Shown here: positions 8,614 to 16,604 of the stretch, in pieces
Layout of the letters: every line of letters begins with the position of its first letter
Position numbering within the stretch: position 1 is the first letter of the stretch
Assembly (NCBI RefSeq): GCF_900116905.1
Contig: NZ_FPCG01000007.1
Location: forward strand, 1-64,000
Source: Micrococcus terreus
GTDB lineage: Bacteria; Actinomycetota; Actinomycetes; Actinomycetales; Micrococcaceae
Direction of reading: 5' to 3'
Length of the DNA stretch: 64,000 bases
Translations under genes and position numbers: made by a program
Notes under the pieces: model-generated
The model's database searches: none
What the model saw: only the letters and a program-made list of their open reading frames with translations
Told to the model about the DNA's origin: nothing

Positions 8614-10410
8614 GTGACGGACGAGCAGTCCACCTCCTCTGCCGCGCTGGAACGCATGAAGGCGGCGGCCGAGGCACGGTCCGCACCGGCGAACCCGGTG
8701 GCGGAGCCCCGGACGAGCGCGCCCTCCGGCAGCTCTGCCCCCGTTGAAGCAGCCCCGACCGGTGAACCAGCCCCGCAGACCACCCGGCCCGCACCCCCGG
8801 CCTCTCAGCCCACGCGCTCGCCCAGCTCCGTCACGCGACTGCGCCACGCCCGGCTCGAGGAGCAGCAGGACACCCGCACCCAGGTGAACCGGTGGCTGGA
8901 CTCCCTGGGCGGACCGGACTGGGACGAGGTCTCGGACGCGATCTATGAGTCGCCGGCACGCACCCGCGAGGCCCTGAGACAGGCCCGCGAACGCCGAGTG
9001 GAGAACCAGCGCCGCCGGGCTGAGGAGAAGGAACGTCTGGCCGCCGAGCGTGCGCGCGAGGCCGAGGAGCGGGCCGACCGCGAAGCCCGGGAACGCGCTC
9101 AGGCCGAGGCGGATCGCCGTGAGGCTGAACGCCTGGCGGCCGAACATGCGCGTGAAGAGGAGCTGCGCCGTGAGGCCGAGGCGATCCTGGAGCAGCAGCG
9201 CGCCGAAGAGCAGGCCCTGCGTGAGGAGATGGAGCGCGAGGAGGCGGCGGCCGCCCTGGTCCGTCAGCAGGAGCGCGAGACTGCCGCCCTGCGCCAGGCC
9301 GCTCGCGAGGAGGACGGTTCCGACCACGTCCCCCCGGCCCACCGCCGCCCCATGCTGCAGCAGCCCGGTGAGGACCTGACCGACGCCGAGCTGCTGGCAC
9401 GTGCCCGCGAGTCCCTGCCCGAATGGCGCCGACGTGACCGGATCGTGGAGAAGGCCCAGGCGATCGAGGCCGCCACTCAACGGCATCAGAGTGCCCTGGC
9501 AGCCCCCGTCTCCGAGCCGATGCACGAGCCTGCGCCCCGGGCCTACATCCCCCCGTACAACCTGCCCTCCACCGATCCGGACCCGGAGCCCACCAGCGGT
9601 GACCTGCTCCGGCGGATCGCGGTGACCCTGGCCTGGGCCGGGTTCGTGGTGGCCGGCATGTGGAGCCTGGGCATGCTGGGCGAACGCCCGATGCTGCACG
9701 AGCTGGCAGACGGCCGCTACGGCTCCGACGTCTCCATGCTGTCCATGGCCAGCTGGCATCTGGCGATCTGGCCCATCCTGTGGCTGGCCCTGGGTGTCCA
9801 TGTGATCCACCAGTGGCTGCCCTCCCAGATCTCGGCGGACCGGCAGCGCACCACCGGCTGGAGGCTCACCGCCGCGATGGCCGGAGTGGGCCTCTGGCTG
9901 CTGCTGACCCGGCTGGGCCTGGCCTGGTTCGACGTCTTCGTGTGGCTGGCGATCGGGTACCTGCTGGTGGACACCGTCCATCAGCTGAACCTCTACACCG
10001 CGCGGACACGCACCGAGCGCGTCATCACCGACGGCATGATCGGGCTGTTCACCGGCTGGGCGATCGTCTTCACCGCCTCGGTGGTCTCCACCTGGCTCCA
10101 GCGCGCCGGGGTGGACATCCTCTGGATCCCCGGGTCCCTCTGGGCCGTGCTGACCCTGGTGGTGGTCATCTGGGGCACCGCCATGCTGACCATGACCGAG
10201 CGCGGCCGCATCACCATCGCCCTGGGCCTGGCCTGGGGTCTGGCCGCCATCCTGGGCACGCGCCTGATCGGCCCCATGCAGTCGGTGTGGGTGGCGATCG
10301 TGGCGGCCATGGGCGCGTTCATCGTCCTGCTGGCCACCGAGAGCCGGCGGTACCGGATCAACCACGCCGAGCACCGGGCCGCCCTGGGCCACGAGGTCGA
10401 GGACTTCTGA
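8614..10410 (+). CDS. Large coiled-coil plus multi-helix membrane protein, unknown function
   Basis: A 598-aa protein I do not recognise. Residues 1-75 are Ala/Pro/Ser-rich and probably disordered. About 95-250 is a highly charged Arg/Glu/Ala coiled coil (many AEERA, EAERL, REEL repeats). A Pro-rich linker (around 300-325) is followed by about seven hydrophobic segments between roughly 335 and 580 that look like a membrane domain. The C-terminus is short and cytosolic-looking. The GTG start abuts the dedA-like stop directly, suggesting coupled translation. The architecture suggests a membrane-anchored scaffold, but this is inference. Confidence 0.75.
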   Translation: MTDEQSTSSAALERMKAAAEARSAPANPVAEPRTSAPSGSSAPVEAAPTGEPAPQTTRPAPPASQPTRSPSSVTRLRHARLEEQQDTRTQVNRWLDSLGGPDWDEVSDAIYESPARTREALRQARERRVENQRRRAEEKERLAAERAREAEERADREARERAQAEADRREAERLAAEHAREEELRREAEAILEQQRAEEQALREEMEREEAAAALVRQQERETAALRQAAREEDGSDHVPPAHRRPMLQQPGEDLTDAELLARARESLPEWRRRDRIVEKAQAIEAATQRHQSALAAPVSEPMHEPAPRAYIPPYNLPSTDPDPEPTSGDLLRRIAVTLAWAGFVVAGMWSLGMLGERPMLHELADGRYGSDVSMLSMASWHLAIWPILWLALGVHVIHQWLPSQISADRQRTTGWRLTAAMAGVGLWLLLTRLGLAWFDVFVWLAIGYLLVDTVHQLNLYTARTRTERVITDGMIGLFTGWAIVFTASVVSTWLQRAGVDILWIPGSLWAVLTLVVVIWGTAMLTMTERGRITIALGLAWGLAAILGTRLIGPMQSVWVAIVAAMGAFIVLLATESRRYRINHAEHRAALGHEVEDF

Positions 10411-10476
10411 TCGCCTGAGGTGACCGGCCGTCGTCGGGACCCTCTGTGCACAGCCTGATCGGCCGCACTCAGCGGC

Positions 10477-10785
10477 TCAGCTGACCGGTTCCCAGCGGCC
10501 CCTGCTGCGGCGCAGGATCTCCAGCCGCCCCGTGGTGGCGACCTCCTGCACGGCCTCTCGCATCCGGTGCGCGGCGCCGATCGCGTCCCGGGCCTCGCCC
10601 TGCCAGGTGGACTCCGGCACCGTGAACCGCAGCACGATCCGCGGCACCCGGGCCACCACCTCGATGTCCTTGGCCTCCACGGTGTGCGTGGCGGCGACGG
10701 CGAGCTCGGCCTGTTCCATCACCTCGGGAGGGGTGTGGCCGGGCAGCAGGTCGCCGATCTGGAGTCGGGCGCGGAAGGAGGGCAT
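10477..10785 (-). CDS. Small conserved-type hypothetical protein
   Basis: A 102-aa soluble protein without a motif I can name (begins MPSFRARLQIGDLLPGHTPP). Mixed alpha/beta composition with an internal VEVVARVPRIVLRF-like beta pattern. A TAGACT box lies exactly 6 nt before the ATG, supporting both the start and expression. It is transcribed against the preceding membrane-protein gene and divergently from the DUF1684 gene. Confidence 0.6.
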   Translation of the reverse strand: MPSFRARLQIGDLLPGHTPPEVMEQAELAVAATHTVEAKDIEVVARVPRIVLRFTVPESTWQGEARDAIGAAHRMREAVQEVATTGRLEILRRSRGRWEPVS

Positions 10786-10791
10786 GGGTCC

Positions 10792-10797
10792 AGTCTA
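10792..10797 (-). promoter_or_regulatory. -10 box of a leaderless promoter
   Basis: TAGACT on the minus strand, 6 nt upstream of the ATG at 10785. Confidence 0.55.
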
Positions 10798-10819
10798 GGA
10801 ATCGGGGCAGACTGGGGGC

Positions 10820-11683
10820 ATGCCTGAGACCGCACCGCGCACCGGACCGTACACCGCCGAGGAGACCGCCGCCTGGGAGGACTTCCGGCGGCAGCGGTGG
10901 GAGGGTCTGGCCGTGCGCCACGGGTGGCTGTCCCTGACCGGGTTCCAGTGGCTGGCCGAGCAGCCTGCTGCCCTGACGGTGGACGGTGAGGACCTGCCGG
11001 GCCGCTGGTGGACCCAGGACGGTCAGGCGGTGCTGGAGGCCGCTGCCGCTGACGGCTGGGTGCTGCGCGAGAGCGGTGAGCCCGTGGACGGCCAGGTGCG
11101 GGTGGGTGCCCAGGAGAACGGCTCGGTGATGTGGGTGGAGCGGGGCGCCCTGCTGGTAGAGGCCGGTCTGCGGGATGGCCGGTGGATGCTTCGCGTGCGC
11201 GACGGCGGCGCCGACCTCCAGCGGTTCGCTCCCCTTCCGGTGTGGCCGGCCGAGGGTCCGTGGCGGCTGCCAGCACGGTGGGAGCCGTGGGAGCGGCAGC
11301 AGACCCGACGGATCGGGACCATCCGCCCGGACACCGGCGGCTGGGCGACCCTGGACGGGGAGCTGGTGCTTCAGGTGGACGGTGTGGAGCACCGACTGGC
11401 CGGCAGTGCTGGCGGCGTGGAGGCGGACGGGACGTATGACCGGGTCACCGTGACCTTCCACGACCGCACGAACGGGGTGAGCTCCGCGGCATGGCGGTTC
11501 CTGACCGTGGAGCTGGACGAGCGCGCGCGGCCGGGCGGTCCGGCGGTGAGTGCCGTGGCGGACTTCAACCGGAGCCTGAACTACCCCATGGCGTTCAGCC
11601 CGCACGCCACCTGCCCAGCGCCCGTGCCGGAGAACCGGCTGCCCTTCGAGGTGTCAGCCGGTGAGAAGGCCGTCCGCCGCTGA
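10820..11683 (+). CDS. DUF1684 family protein
   Basis: A 287-aa protein matching the DUF1684 family: an N-terminal (W..FR..R...L....GWLSLTGFQWL) region and the C-terminal family signature DFNRSLNYPMAFSPHATC followed by PENRLPFEV. The family is widespread in actinobacteria and bacteroidetes; its biochemical role is not established. There is no signal peptide. A strong hairpin lies directly downstream (11694-11740), suggesting the transcript ends there. Confidence 0.85.
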   Translation: MPETAPRTGPYTAEETAAWEDFRRQRWEGLAVRHGWLSLTGFQWLAEQPAALTVDGEDLPGRWWTQDGQAVLEAAAADGWVLRESGEPVDGQVRVGAQENGSVMWVERGALLVEAGLRDGRWMLRVRDGGADLQRFAPLPVWPAEGPWRLPARWEPWERQQTRRIGTIRPDTGGWATLDGELVLQVDGVEHRLAGSAGGVEADGTYDRVTVTFHDRTNGVSSAAWRFLTVELDERARPGGPAVSAVADFNRSLNYPMAFSPHATCPAPVPENRLPFEVSAGEKAVRR

Positions 11684-11693
11684 TCCGTCAGAC

Positions 11694-11740
11694 CCTCTGC
11701 GACTCATCAGGGCGGATGCCGACCTGATGAGTCGCAGAGG
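11694..11740. terminator. 18-bp perfect palindrome downstream of the DUF1684 gene
   Basis: CCTCTGCGACTCATCAGG (11694-11711) is repeated inverted at 11723-11740 with an 11-nt loop. It follows the stop codon of the DUF1684 gene by 11 nt. The perfect, long stem makes an intrinsic terminator likely, although a dispersed palindromic repeat is possible. Confidence 0.6.
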
Positions 11741-11812
11741 CTGAGACGGACGGACCGGACGGTGCTGCCTGCGCTCGGAATAGCGCACGGGGCCTGCGGG
11801 GTTGTGCCGGGC

Positions 11813-12964
11813 ATGACCAAGCTCTTCGATCCCGTGTCCCTCGGCGCCCTGACCCTGCGCAACCGTCTGATCCTGCCGCCCATGTGCCAGTACACCGTGG
11901 CCGCCAAGGACGGCGTGCCGGTACCGTGGCATCTGGCCCACCTCGGTGCGCGTGCCGCCGGCGGGTTCGGGATGGTGGTGGCCGAGGCGACCTCGGTGAC
12001 CCCGGAGGGCCGGATCTCCGACCAGGACACCGGCCTGTGGAACGAGGCGCAGGCGGACGCCTGGAAGCCCGTGACCGAGTTCATCCGCTGGCAGGGTGCC
12101 GTGGCCGCCGTGCAGATCGCCCACGCCGGCGCCAAGGCCTCCACTCCCGCAGATCACCCCGGCAATTCCCGCCAGCCCCTGCCCGTGGGTGAGGGAGGCT
12201 GGGAGACCGTGTCGCCGTCGGGAATCCACCCGGTCTCCGGGCTGGGACCCACGCGCGCGCTGACCGATGACGGCGTGGAGAAGCTCATCGGCGCCTGGGG
12301 CGAGGCCGCACGCCGGGCGGTGGAGGCCGGGTTTCAGGTGGTGCAGATCCACGCCGCGCACGGCTACCTGATCCACCAGTTCCTCTCCCCCGTGACCAAC
12401 CGGCGCACCGACCGGTGGGGTGGCTCCTGGGAGAATCGGACCCGGTTCCTGAAGCGGATCGTGGACGCCGTGGTGGACGCCGTCCCGGACGAGGTGCCCG
12501 TGGGCGTCCGGTTCTCCGGCTCGGACTGGCTGCAGGACAGCTGGGGCATCGAGGACACCGTGGCCCTGGTGCGCGAACTGGTGCCGGCCGGGGTGCAGTG
12601 GGTGGACCTGTCCTCCGGCGGGATCGGGGACACCTATCAGGGTCCGAAGGGGCCGGGCTACCAGGTGCCGCTGGCCGAGCAGGTCAAGCGCGAGACCGCC
12701 GATCTGCGCACTGTGGCCGGACAGCCCCTGCTGATCTCCGCCGTGGGATCCATCACCGATCCGCAGATGGCCGCCGACGTGGTGGAGGAGGGCCGCGCGG
12801 ACGCCGTGGGGATCGGACGGGCGGCCCTGGTGCGCCCGAACTGGCCCGTGGAGGCCGCTCAGGCACTGGAGGACGAGCGCTACCGCGAGCAGATGGCCCC
12901 GGAGTACCACCGCGGTGTGTGGGGCCGGCTGGACCGCCCTGCGGAGGCCCTGGCCTCCCGCTGA
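11813..12964 (+). CDS. Old yellow enzyme-type NADH:flavin oxidoreductase
   Basis: A 383-aa FMN-dependent ene-reductase of the YqjM/XenA class. It starts with the typical TKLFDPVSLGALTLRNRL, then PMCQYTV with the Cys that tunes FMN in class III enzymes. Further family elements are QIAHAGAKAS, the barrel motif VVQIHAAHGYLIHQFLSP followed by NRRTDRWGG, and the C-terminal phosphate-binding GIGRAALVRPNWP. The ATG at 11813 is preferred over one 51 nt upstream because the family consensus begins here. Likely substrates are alpha,beta-unsaturated carbonyls, and the physiological role is unknown. It appears monocistronic. Confidence 0.9.
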   Translation: MTKLFDPVSLGALTLRNRLILPPMCQYTVAAKDGVPVPWHLAHLGARAAGGFGMVVAEATSVTPEGRISDQDTGLWNEAQADAWKPVTEFIRWQGAVAAVQIAHAGAKASTPADHPGNSRQPLPVGEGGWETVSPSGIHPVSGLGPTRALTDDGVEKLIGAWGEAARRAVEAGFQVVQIHAAHGYLIHQFLSPVTNRRTDRWGGSWENRTRFLKRIVDAVVDAVPDEVPVGVRFSGSDWLQDSWGIEDTVALVRELVPAGVQWVDLSSGGIGDTYQGPKGPGYQVPLAEQVKRETADLRTVAGQPLLISAVGSITDPQMAADVVEEGRADAVGIGRAALVRPNWPVEAAQALEDERYREQMAPEYHRGVWGRLDRPAEALASR

Positions 12965-13040
12965 CCTGCGGGGCACCCCTGGTGCACCGTCATGCTCAGG
13001 TGGGGGCCGTCGTCGGGAACTGCGCATGTCCTGCCCGGAT

Positions 13041-13046
13041 TAGGCT
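13041..13046 (+). promoter_or_regulatory. -10 box of a leaderless promoter
   Basis: TAGGCT, 6 nt upstream of the GTG at 13053. Confidence 0.55.
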
Positions 13047-13052
13047 GGATCC

Positions 13053-13829
13053 GTGCTCCCCTTCCTGCTGATCCAGACCCGCTCCGACGACTCCGCCGCG
13101 GCCGATGAGCTGCGTTCCACCACCGAGCTGGGCGGGTTCGCGGAGGGGCAGCTGGCGGCGCTGCGGCTGGACCAGGAAATGGCCCCGCATGTGGGTGATC
13201 CCGGCACGGACCAGCGGCCCGGGTACGACTGGTCCGCCCTGCTGGCCGAGCATTCCGGGGTGATCCTGTGCGGCAGCCCCTACAACTCCTCGGACCCGGA
13301 CGAGCTGAAGTCCGACCTGCAGCTGGCCGTGGAGGCGGAGCTGCGGCGGATGCTGGACGTGGTGGTGGAGCAGGACGTGCCGTTCATGGGGGCCTGCTAC
13401 GGCGTGGGGACGCTGGGGCTGCATCAGGGCGCCACCGTGGACGGCACCTACGGGGAACCGGCGGGCGTGGTGTCCGTGAGCGTGACCGAGGCCGGGTCTG
13501 CAGACCCGCTGCTGGAGGGCTTGGACCCCGTGTTCGATGCCTACGTGGGCCACAAGGAGGCGGTGAGTCGGCTGCCCGAGCACGCCGTGGTGCTGGTGCG
13601 CGGAGAGAGCTGCCCGGTGCAGATGTTCCGGATCGGGCAGAACATGTACGCCACCCAGTTCCACCCCGAACTGGACCAGGAGGGGCTGCTGCACCGGCTG
13701 GAGGTCTACGCGGACCGCGGGTACTTCGACCCCGCCGAGGCCGATCAGCTGTTCGCCTCCATCCGCGCCTCCGTGGTCACCCAGCCCCAGCGCGTGCTGT
13801 CCAACTTCGTGCGCCGCTACGCGCAGTAA
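13053..13829 (+). CDS. Class I glutamine amidotransferase-like protein
   Basis: A 258-aa stand-alone GATase1 domain. The nucleophile elbow GACYGVG holds the Cys, and QFHPELD near residue 210 supplies the His-Glu pair. The oxyanion region ILCGSPYNSSD fits GMP-synthase-like amidotransferases. No synthetase domain is fused and no partner gene adjoins, as in other stand-alone GMP-synthase-like proteins whose substrate is unclear. It could hydrolyse gamma-glutamyl compounds. GTG start supported by the -10 box 6 nt upstream. Confidence 0.85.
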   Translation: MLPFLLIQTRSDDSAAADELRSTTELGGFAEGQLAALRLDQEMAPHVGDPGTDQRPGYDWSALLAEHSGVILCGSPYNSSDPDELKSDLQLAVEAELRRMLDVVVEQDVPFMGACYGVGTLGLHQGATVDGTYGEPAGVVSVSVTEAGSADPLLEGLDPVFDAYVGHKEAVSRLPEHAVVLVRGESCPVQMFRIGQNMYATQFHPELDQEGLLHRLEVYADRGYFDPAEADQLFASIRASVVTQPQRVLSNFVRRYAQ

Positions 13830-13894
13830 GGGTCTGCCCCGGCCAGTTCTGCGTCCCCACGGTCCGGCGGCGTGACCGTGTCCGTGGACTCGGG

Positions 13895-13900
13895 TAGAAC
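13895..13900 (+). promoter_or_regulatory. -10 box of a leaderless promoter
   Basis: TAGAAC, 7 nt upstream of the ATG at 13908; it decides this start over an in-frame GTG at 13872. Confidence 0.45.
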
Positions 13901-13907
13901 AGAGGGC

Positions 13908-14447
13908 ATGAGCGTGCGCACCCCTGACCCGAATCCCGGGTGGCTGTCGGAAGAGGATCTCTATGAGGCCCGACGCCGCCTGCCCATGGTCTACGTGGAG
14001 GCGCTGCCCGTGCGGCTGGACGCCCTCGGGTACGTCTCGGAGATCGGCCTGCTGTACGTGGCGGACACGGACGGCCACTTCTGCCGCACCTTCGTCTCCG
14101 GTCGCGTGATGTACCGCGAGACCATCCGCGCCGCCCTGATGCGCCACCTGGAGAAGGACCTCGGCCCCTTCGCCCTGCCCCAGCTGCCGCCCTCGATCAC
14201 CCCCTTCACTGTGGCCGAGTACTTCCCGGCACCGTCCGAGACCGGGCTGACCGATGACCGTCAGCACGCCGTCTCCCTGGCCTACCTGGTCCCGGTGGCC
14301 GGTGAGTGCAGCCCCCGCCAGGACGCCCTCGAGCTGACCTGGCTGACCCCGGAGGAGGCTCTCAGCCCAGAGATCCAGTCCGAGTTCATCGGCGGCCGCG
14401 GGAACCTGGTGCGCCAGGCCCTGGCCCACGTGGGCTGGGGGCGCTGA
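13908..14447 (+). CDS. DUF4916 / Nudix-like protein
   Basis: A 179-aa protein of the actinobacterial DUF4916 group, a Nudix-fold family. Diagnostic stretches are PGWLSEEDLYEARRRLPMVY near the N-terminus, RHLEKDLGPFALPQLPPS, PFTVAEYFP, and VPVAGECSPRQDALELTWLT. A canonical Nudix box (GX5EX7REUXEEXGU) is not visible, so hydrolase activity is uncertain. It is followed after 3 bp by the next gene, so the two are almost certainly cotranscribed. Confidence 0.8.
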   Translation: MSVRTPDPNPGWLSEEDLYEARRRLPMVYVEALPVRLDALGYVSEIGLLYVADTDGHFCRTFVSGRVMYRETIRAALMRHLEKDLGPFALPQLPPSITPFTVAEYFPAPSETGLTDDRQHAVSLAYLVPVAGECSPRQDALELTWLTPEEALSPEIQSEFIGGRGNLVRQALAHVGWGR

Positions 14448-14450
14448 GAC

Positions 14451-15377
14451 ATGGCAGAGTCACCTTCCCGTCAGTCCGCTTCGCGCCGTCCCGACGGCGG
14501 CGGAGACTACCTGAGGTCAGTCCGGGCCGCGCAGGTCCAGGCAGGCGATCGCTTCCTCACCCGGCAGGGTGATCCCTCGGCCCCGGTGGAGTCCGTGCGG
14601 ACCACCCGGGACGACTTCGGCACCCCCGCCCTGGTGGTGGCCACGCTCTCGGACGGACGCGAGGTCCGGATCGCCTATGGCTCCACCATCCGCGTGCGCA
14701 CCGCCCGGCCGGCCGCCGCGCTGGATGCCGCCACCGACCTGGCCGAGGTGGAGGAGGGTTCGCCGGAGGCCGTGATCGTGCAGATCGCCCAGCGGCATCC
14801 GGATGAGCAGCGGGTGCTGGGACTGGCCGCCAAGCTCTCCCGCGGGATCAACATGCGCTCGGGGTCCCAGCTGGAGGACATCGACACCCTGGCCAAGTAC
14901 CTGTTCACCGACCTGGACGACTCCGACGGTGCTCTGCAGGCCACCGAGCTGCTCACGGACCTGCCGTTCGACGGTGCCATGGGCCGCTGGAAGTCGATCG
15001 AGTCCGCCCTGGCTCTGGCCGCGAACATCCACCACCACCGCGGCGAGGACGAGATGGCACGTGCGTTCGGCTCCCGCCTGGCCGAACCGGATGAGGCGGA
15101 GACGGACCACCTCAAGGCCAAGCTCACCGCGGAGTTCCGACAGCGCCAGCTCAACGAGCCGAACCTGTACGACCGGGAGATCGCCCGCGCCCACGCCATG
15201 GGCGATCTGGAGACCGAGCGCAGCTGGCGCGACCAACGCCTGGCCACCCTGATGTACCTGCGGGCCCGCGGCGGCTCCGAGACGCTGAGTGACGAGGAAC
15301 TGGACCGCCGGGTGAACCGCGAGGTCGCTGCGGTGCGTGAGCTGGCCCAGCGCATCGCCGCCCAGAACCAGGGCTGA
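14451..15377 (+). CDS. Uncharacterised actinobacterial protein linked to the DUF4916 gene
   Basis: A 308-aa soluble protein with no recognised catalytic motif. Residues 1-85 look like a small beta-rich domain (GDRFLTRQGDPSAPVESVRT, then SDGREVRIAYGSTIRVR). The rest is helical and rich in acidic and basic residues, resembling TPR-like helical repeats. It starts 3 bp after the upstream Nudix-like gene. A palindromic repeat lies immediately downstream at 15394-15451. A function cannot be assigned. Confidence 0.7.
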   Translation: MAESPSRQSASRRPDGGGDYLRSVRAAQVQAGDRFLTRQGDPSAPVESVRTTRDDFGTPALVVATLSDGREVRIAYGSTIRVRTARPAAALDAATDLAEVEEGSPEAVIVQIAQRHPDEQRVLGLAAKLSRGINMRSGSQLEDIDTLAKYLFTDLDDSDGALQATELLTDLPFDGAMGRWKSIESALALAANIHHHRGEDEMARAFGSRLAEPDEAETDHLKAKLTAEFRQRQLNEPNLYDREIARAHAMGDLETERSWRDQRLATLMYLRARGGSETLSDEELDRRVNREVAAVRELAQRIAAQNQG

Positions 15378-15393
15378 GCATCTCCCTTCCACG

Positions 15394-15451
15394 TTGACCC
15401 AGAAGTCGTGGTGACCATCAGAGGCCATGGTCACCACGACTTCTGGGTCAA
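15394..15451. repeat. Palindromic repeat family 1, copy A
   Basis: Two perfect 25-nt arms (15394-15418 and 15427-15451, beginning TTGACCCAGAAGTCGTGG) around an 8-nt loop. Two related but diverged copies lie at 16513-16570 and 17790-17846. They share the pattern TTGANCCAGAA at the outer edge and TGGTCACCAC next to the loop. It could also act as a terminator for the gene ending at 15377. Confidence 0.75.
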
Positions 15452-15562
15452 GAGAGACCCGCACCCCGGCGGCTCCTGCACAGCCGCCCCTGCGTGCCTC
15501 GTTCTCCACAGTCCGCTCAGTCATCGCTGACCTGACGGCGCAACGCGGGACAGGGTGGAGCC

Positions 15563-16516
15563 ATGCCCTCACGCCCCACCCCACTTCCCGACGATGCGCC
15601 GCAGACCGTGCTGAGCACGCGGCGTGCGAAGCGGATGGGCCTCTCCCGCAGCCGAACTCGTGCCTCTGACATGGATCAGCTCGGACGGGGTCTGAGGCTG
15701 CGCGCTGGCACGGTGCCGGACGAGTTCGAACTGCTCACAGCACTCCAGGAGCTGTACCCCCAGGCCGTGTTCTCGCATGAGACGGCGGCGCGTCTCTGGG
15801 GCATGTGGCTGCCCTCGAACGGCCCGCGTCCGAGGCCTCACCTCTCCCGAACCCGCAGTCGTGGAGGAACGGTCCGCAGCCCCCACGCCATCGGCCACGA
15901 GCTGTCGGATGCGGCACCGGTCCTGGAGCACCGGGGCCTCAGGGTCACCTCACCGGCCTGGACCTGGACTGACCTGGCCCATCCCCTTCCCACGGTCCAT
16001 GACCTCGTCGCAGCAGGGGACAGTCTCCTCCAACGTCAGGACGGTCCCTCGGGGCAACGCCACGTCGGCATGCACCCGCTCTCGCAGCTCGACGACCTGC
16101 ACCGACTGGTGTCCACTCGACGACGTTTCAGAGGACGCCGGGCAGCACTGGATGCGTTGCCACTGCTGGTTGAGAACGTCGATTCAGCCGCCGAGACGTC
16201 CACTCGGCTCATGGTGGTCGAGGCCGGGTTCCCTCCGCCCCTGGTCAATCCGCAGCTTCGGTTGGATGACGGGACCTGGTTCCGTCCAGACCTGGCCTGG
16301 CCGGATCTGAAGATCTGCATCGAGTACGAGGGAGACCATCACCGCACCGACCGTGACCAGTTCCGCAGAGACATCAGCCGAGACCGCCGGATGAGGGTGA
16401 ACGGCTGGATCCAACTCCGAGTCACGGGCGCCATCTTCACCCACTACGGCCAGCAGCAGTTCCTGAAAGACCTGCGGGCCGCCTTCCGACAAGCCGAGTC
16501 AGGCTCACGTCCTTGA
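15563..16516 (+). CDS. Vsr/DUF559-type endonuclease-domain protein with AbiEi-like N-terminus
   Basis: A 317-aa protein of a type common in actinobacteria. The N-terminal part (around residues 70-90, HETAARLWGMWLP) resembles the winged-helix region of AbiEi-type proteins. The C-terminal part (around 235-300) resembles the Vsr/DUF559 nuclease fold: FRPDLAWPDLKICIEYEGDH, with an Asp and the E-x-E pair in the places of a PD-(D/E)xK active site, then RRDISRDRRMRVNGW. The target is unknown. It is bracketed by copies A and B of a palindromic repeat and codes alone. A weak CAGGGT -10 lies 6 nt before the ATG. Confidence 0.7.
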   Translation: MPSRPTPLPDDAPQTVLSTRRAKRMGLSRSRTRASDMDQLGRGLRLRAGTVPDEFELLTALQELYPQAVFSHETAARLWGMWLPSNGPRPRPHLSRTRSRGGTVRSPHAIGHELSDAAPVLEHRGLRVTSPAWTWTDLAHPLPTVHDLVAAGDSLLQRQDGPSGQRHVGMHPLSQLDDLHRLVSTRRRFRGRRAALDALPLLVENVDSAAETSTRLMVVEAGFPPPLVNPQLRLDDGTWFRPDLAWPDLKICIEYEGDHHRTDRDQFRRDISRDRRMRVNGWIQLRVTGAIFTHYGQQQFLKDLRAAFRQAESGSRP

Positions 16517-16570
16517 GCCAGAACCAATGGTGGGCATCAGAAGTGAAGGTCACCACTGGTTCTGGATCAA
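16513..16570. repeat. Palindromic repeat family 1, copy B
   Basis: Imperfect inverted repeat: TTGAGCCAGAACCAATGGTG at the left and the complementary CACCACTGGTTCTGGATCAA at the right, around a loop of roughly 9 nt. Begins within the last codons of the endonuclease-domain gene and lies between convergent genes. Confidence 0.7.
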
Positions 16571-16604
16571 CAGGGGGGCTAGGGCTGCGTGCGTCAGCGG
16601 CGTG

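Noticed and set aside
7957-10392. Long minus-strand frame opposite the membrane-protein gene
   Set aside because: Gln/Gly/His-rich composition with no motif; antisense to a frame with coiled coil and membrane helices and good coupling to dedA.
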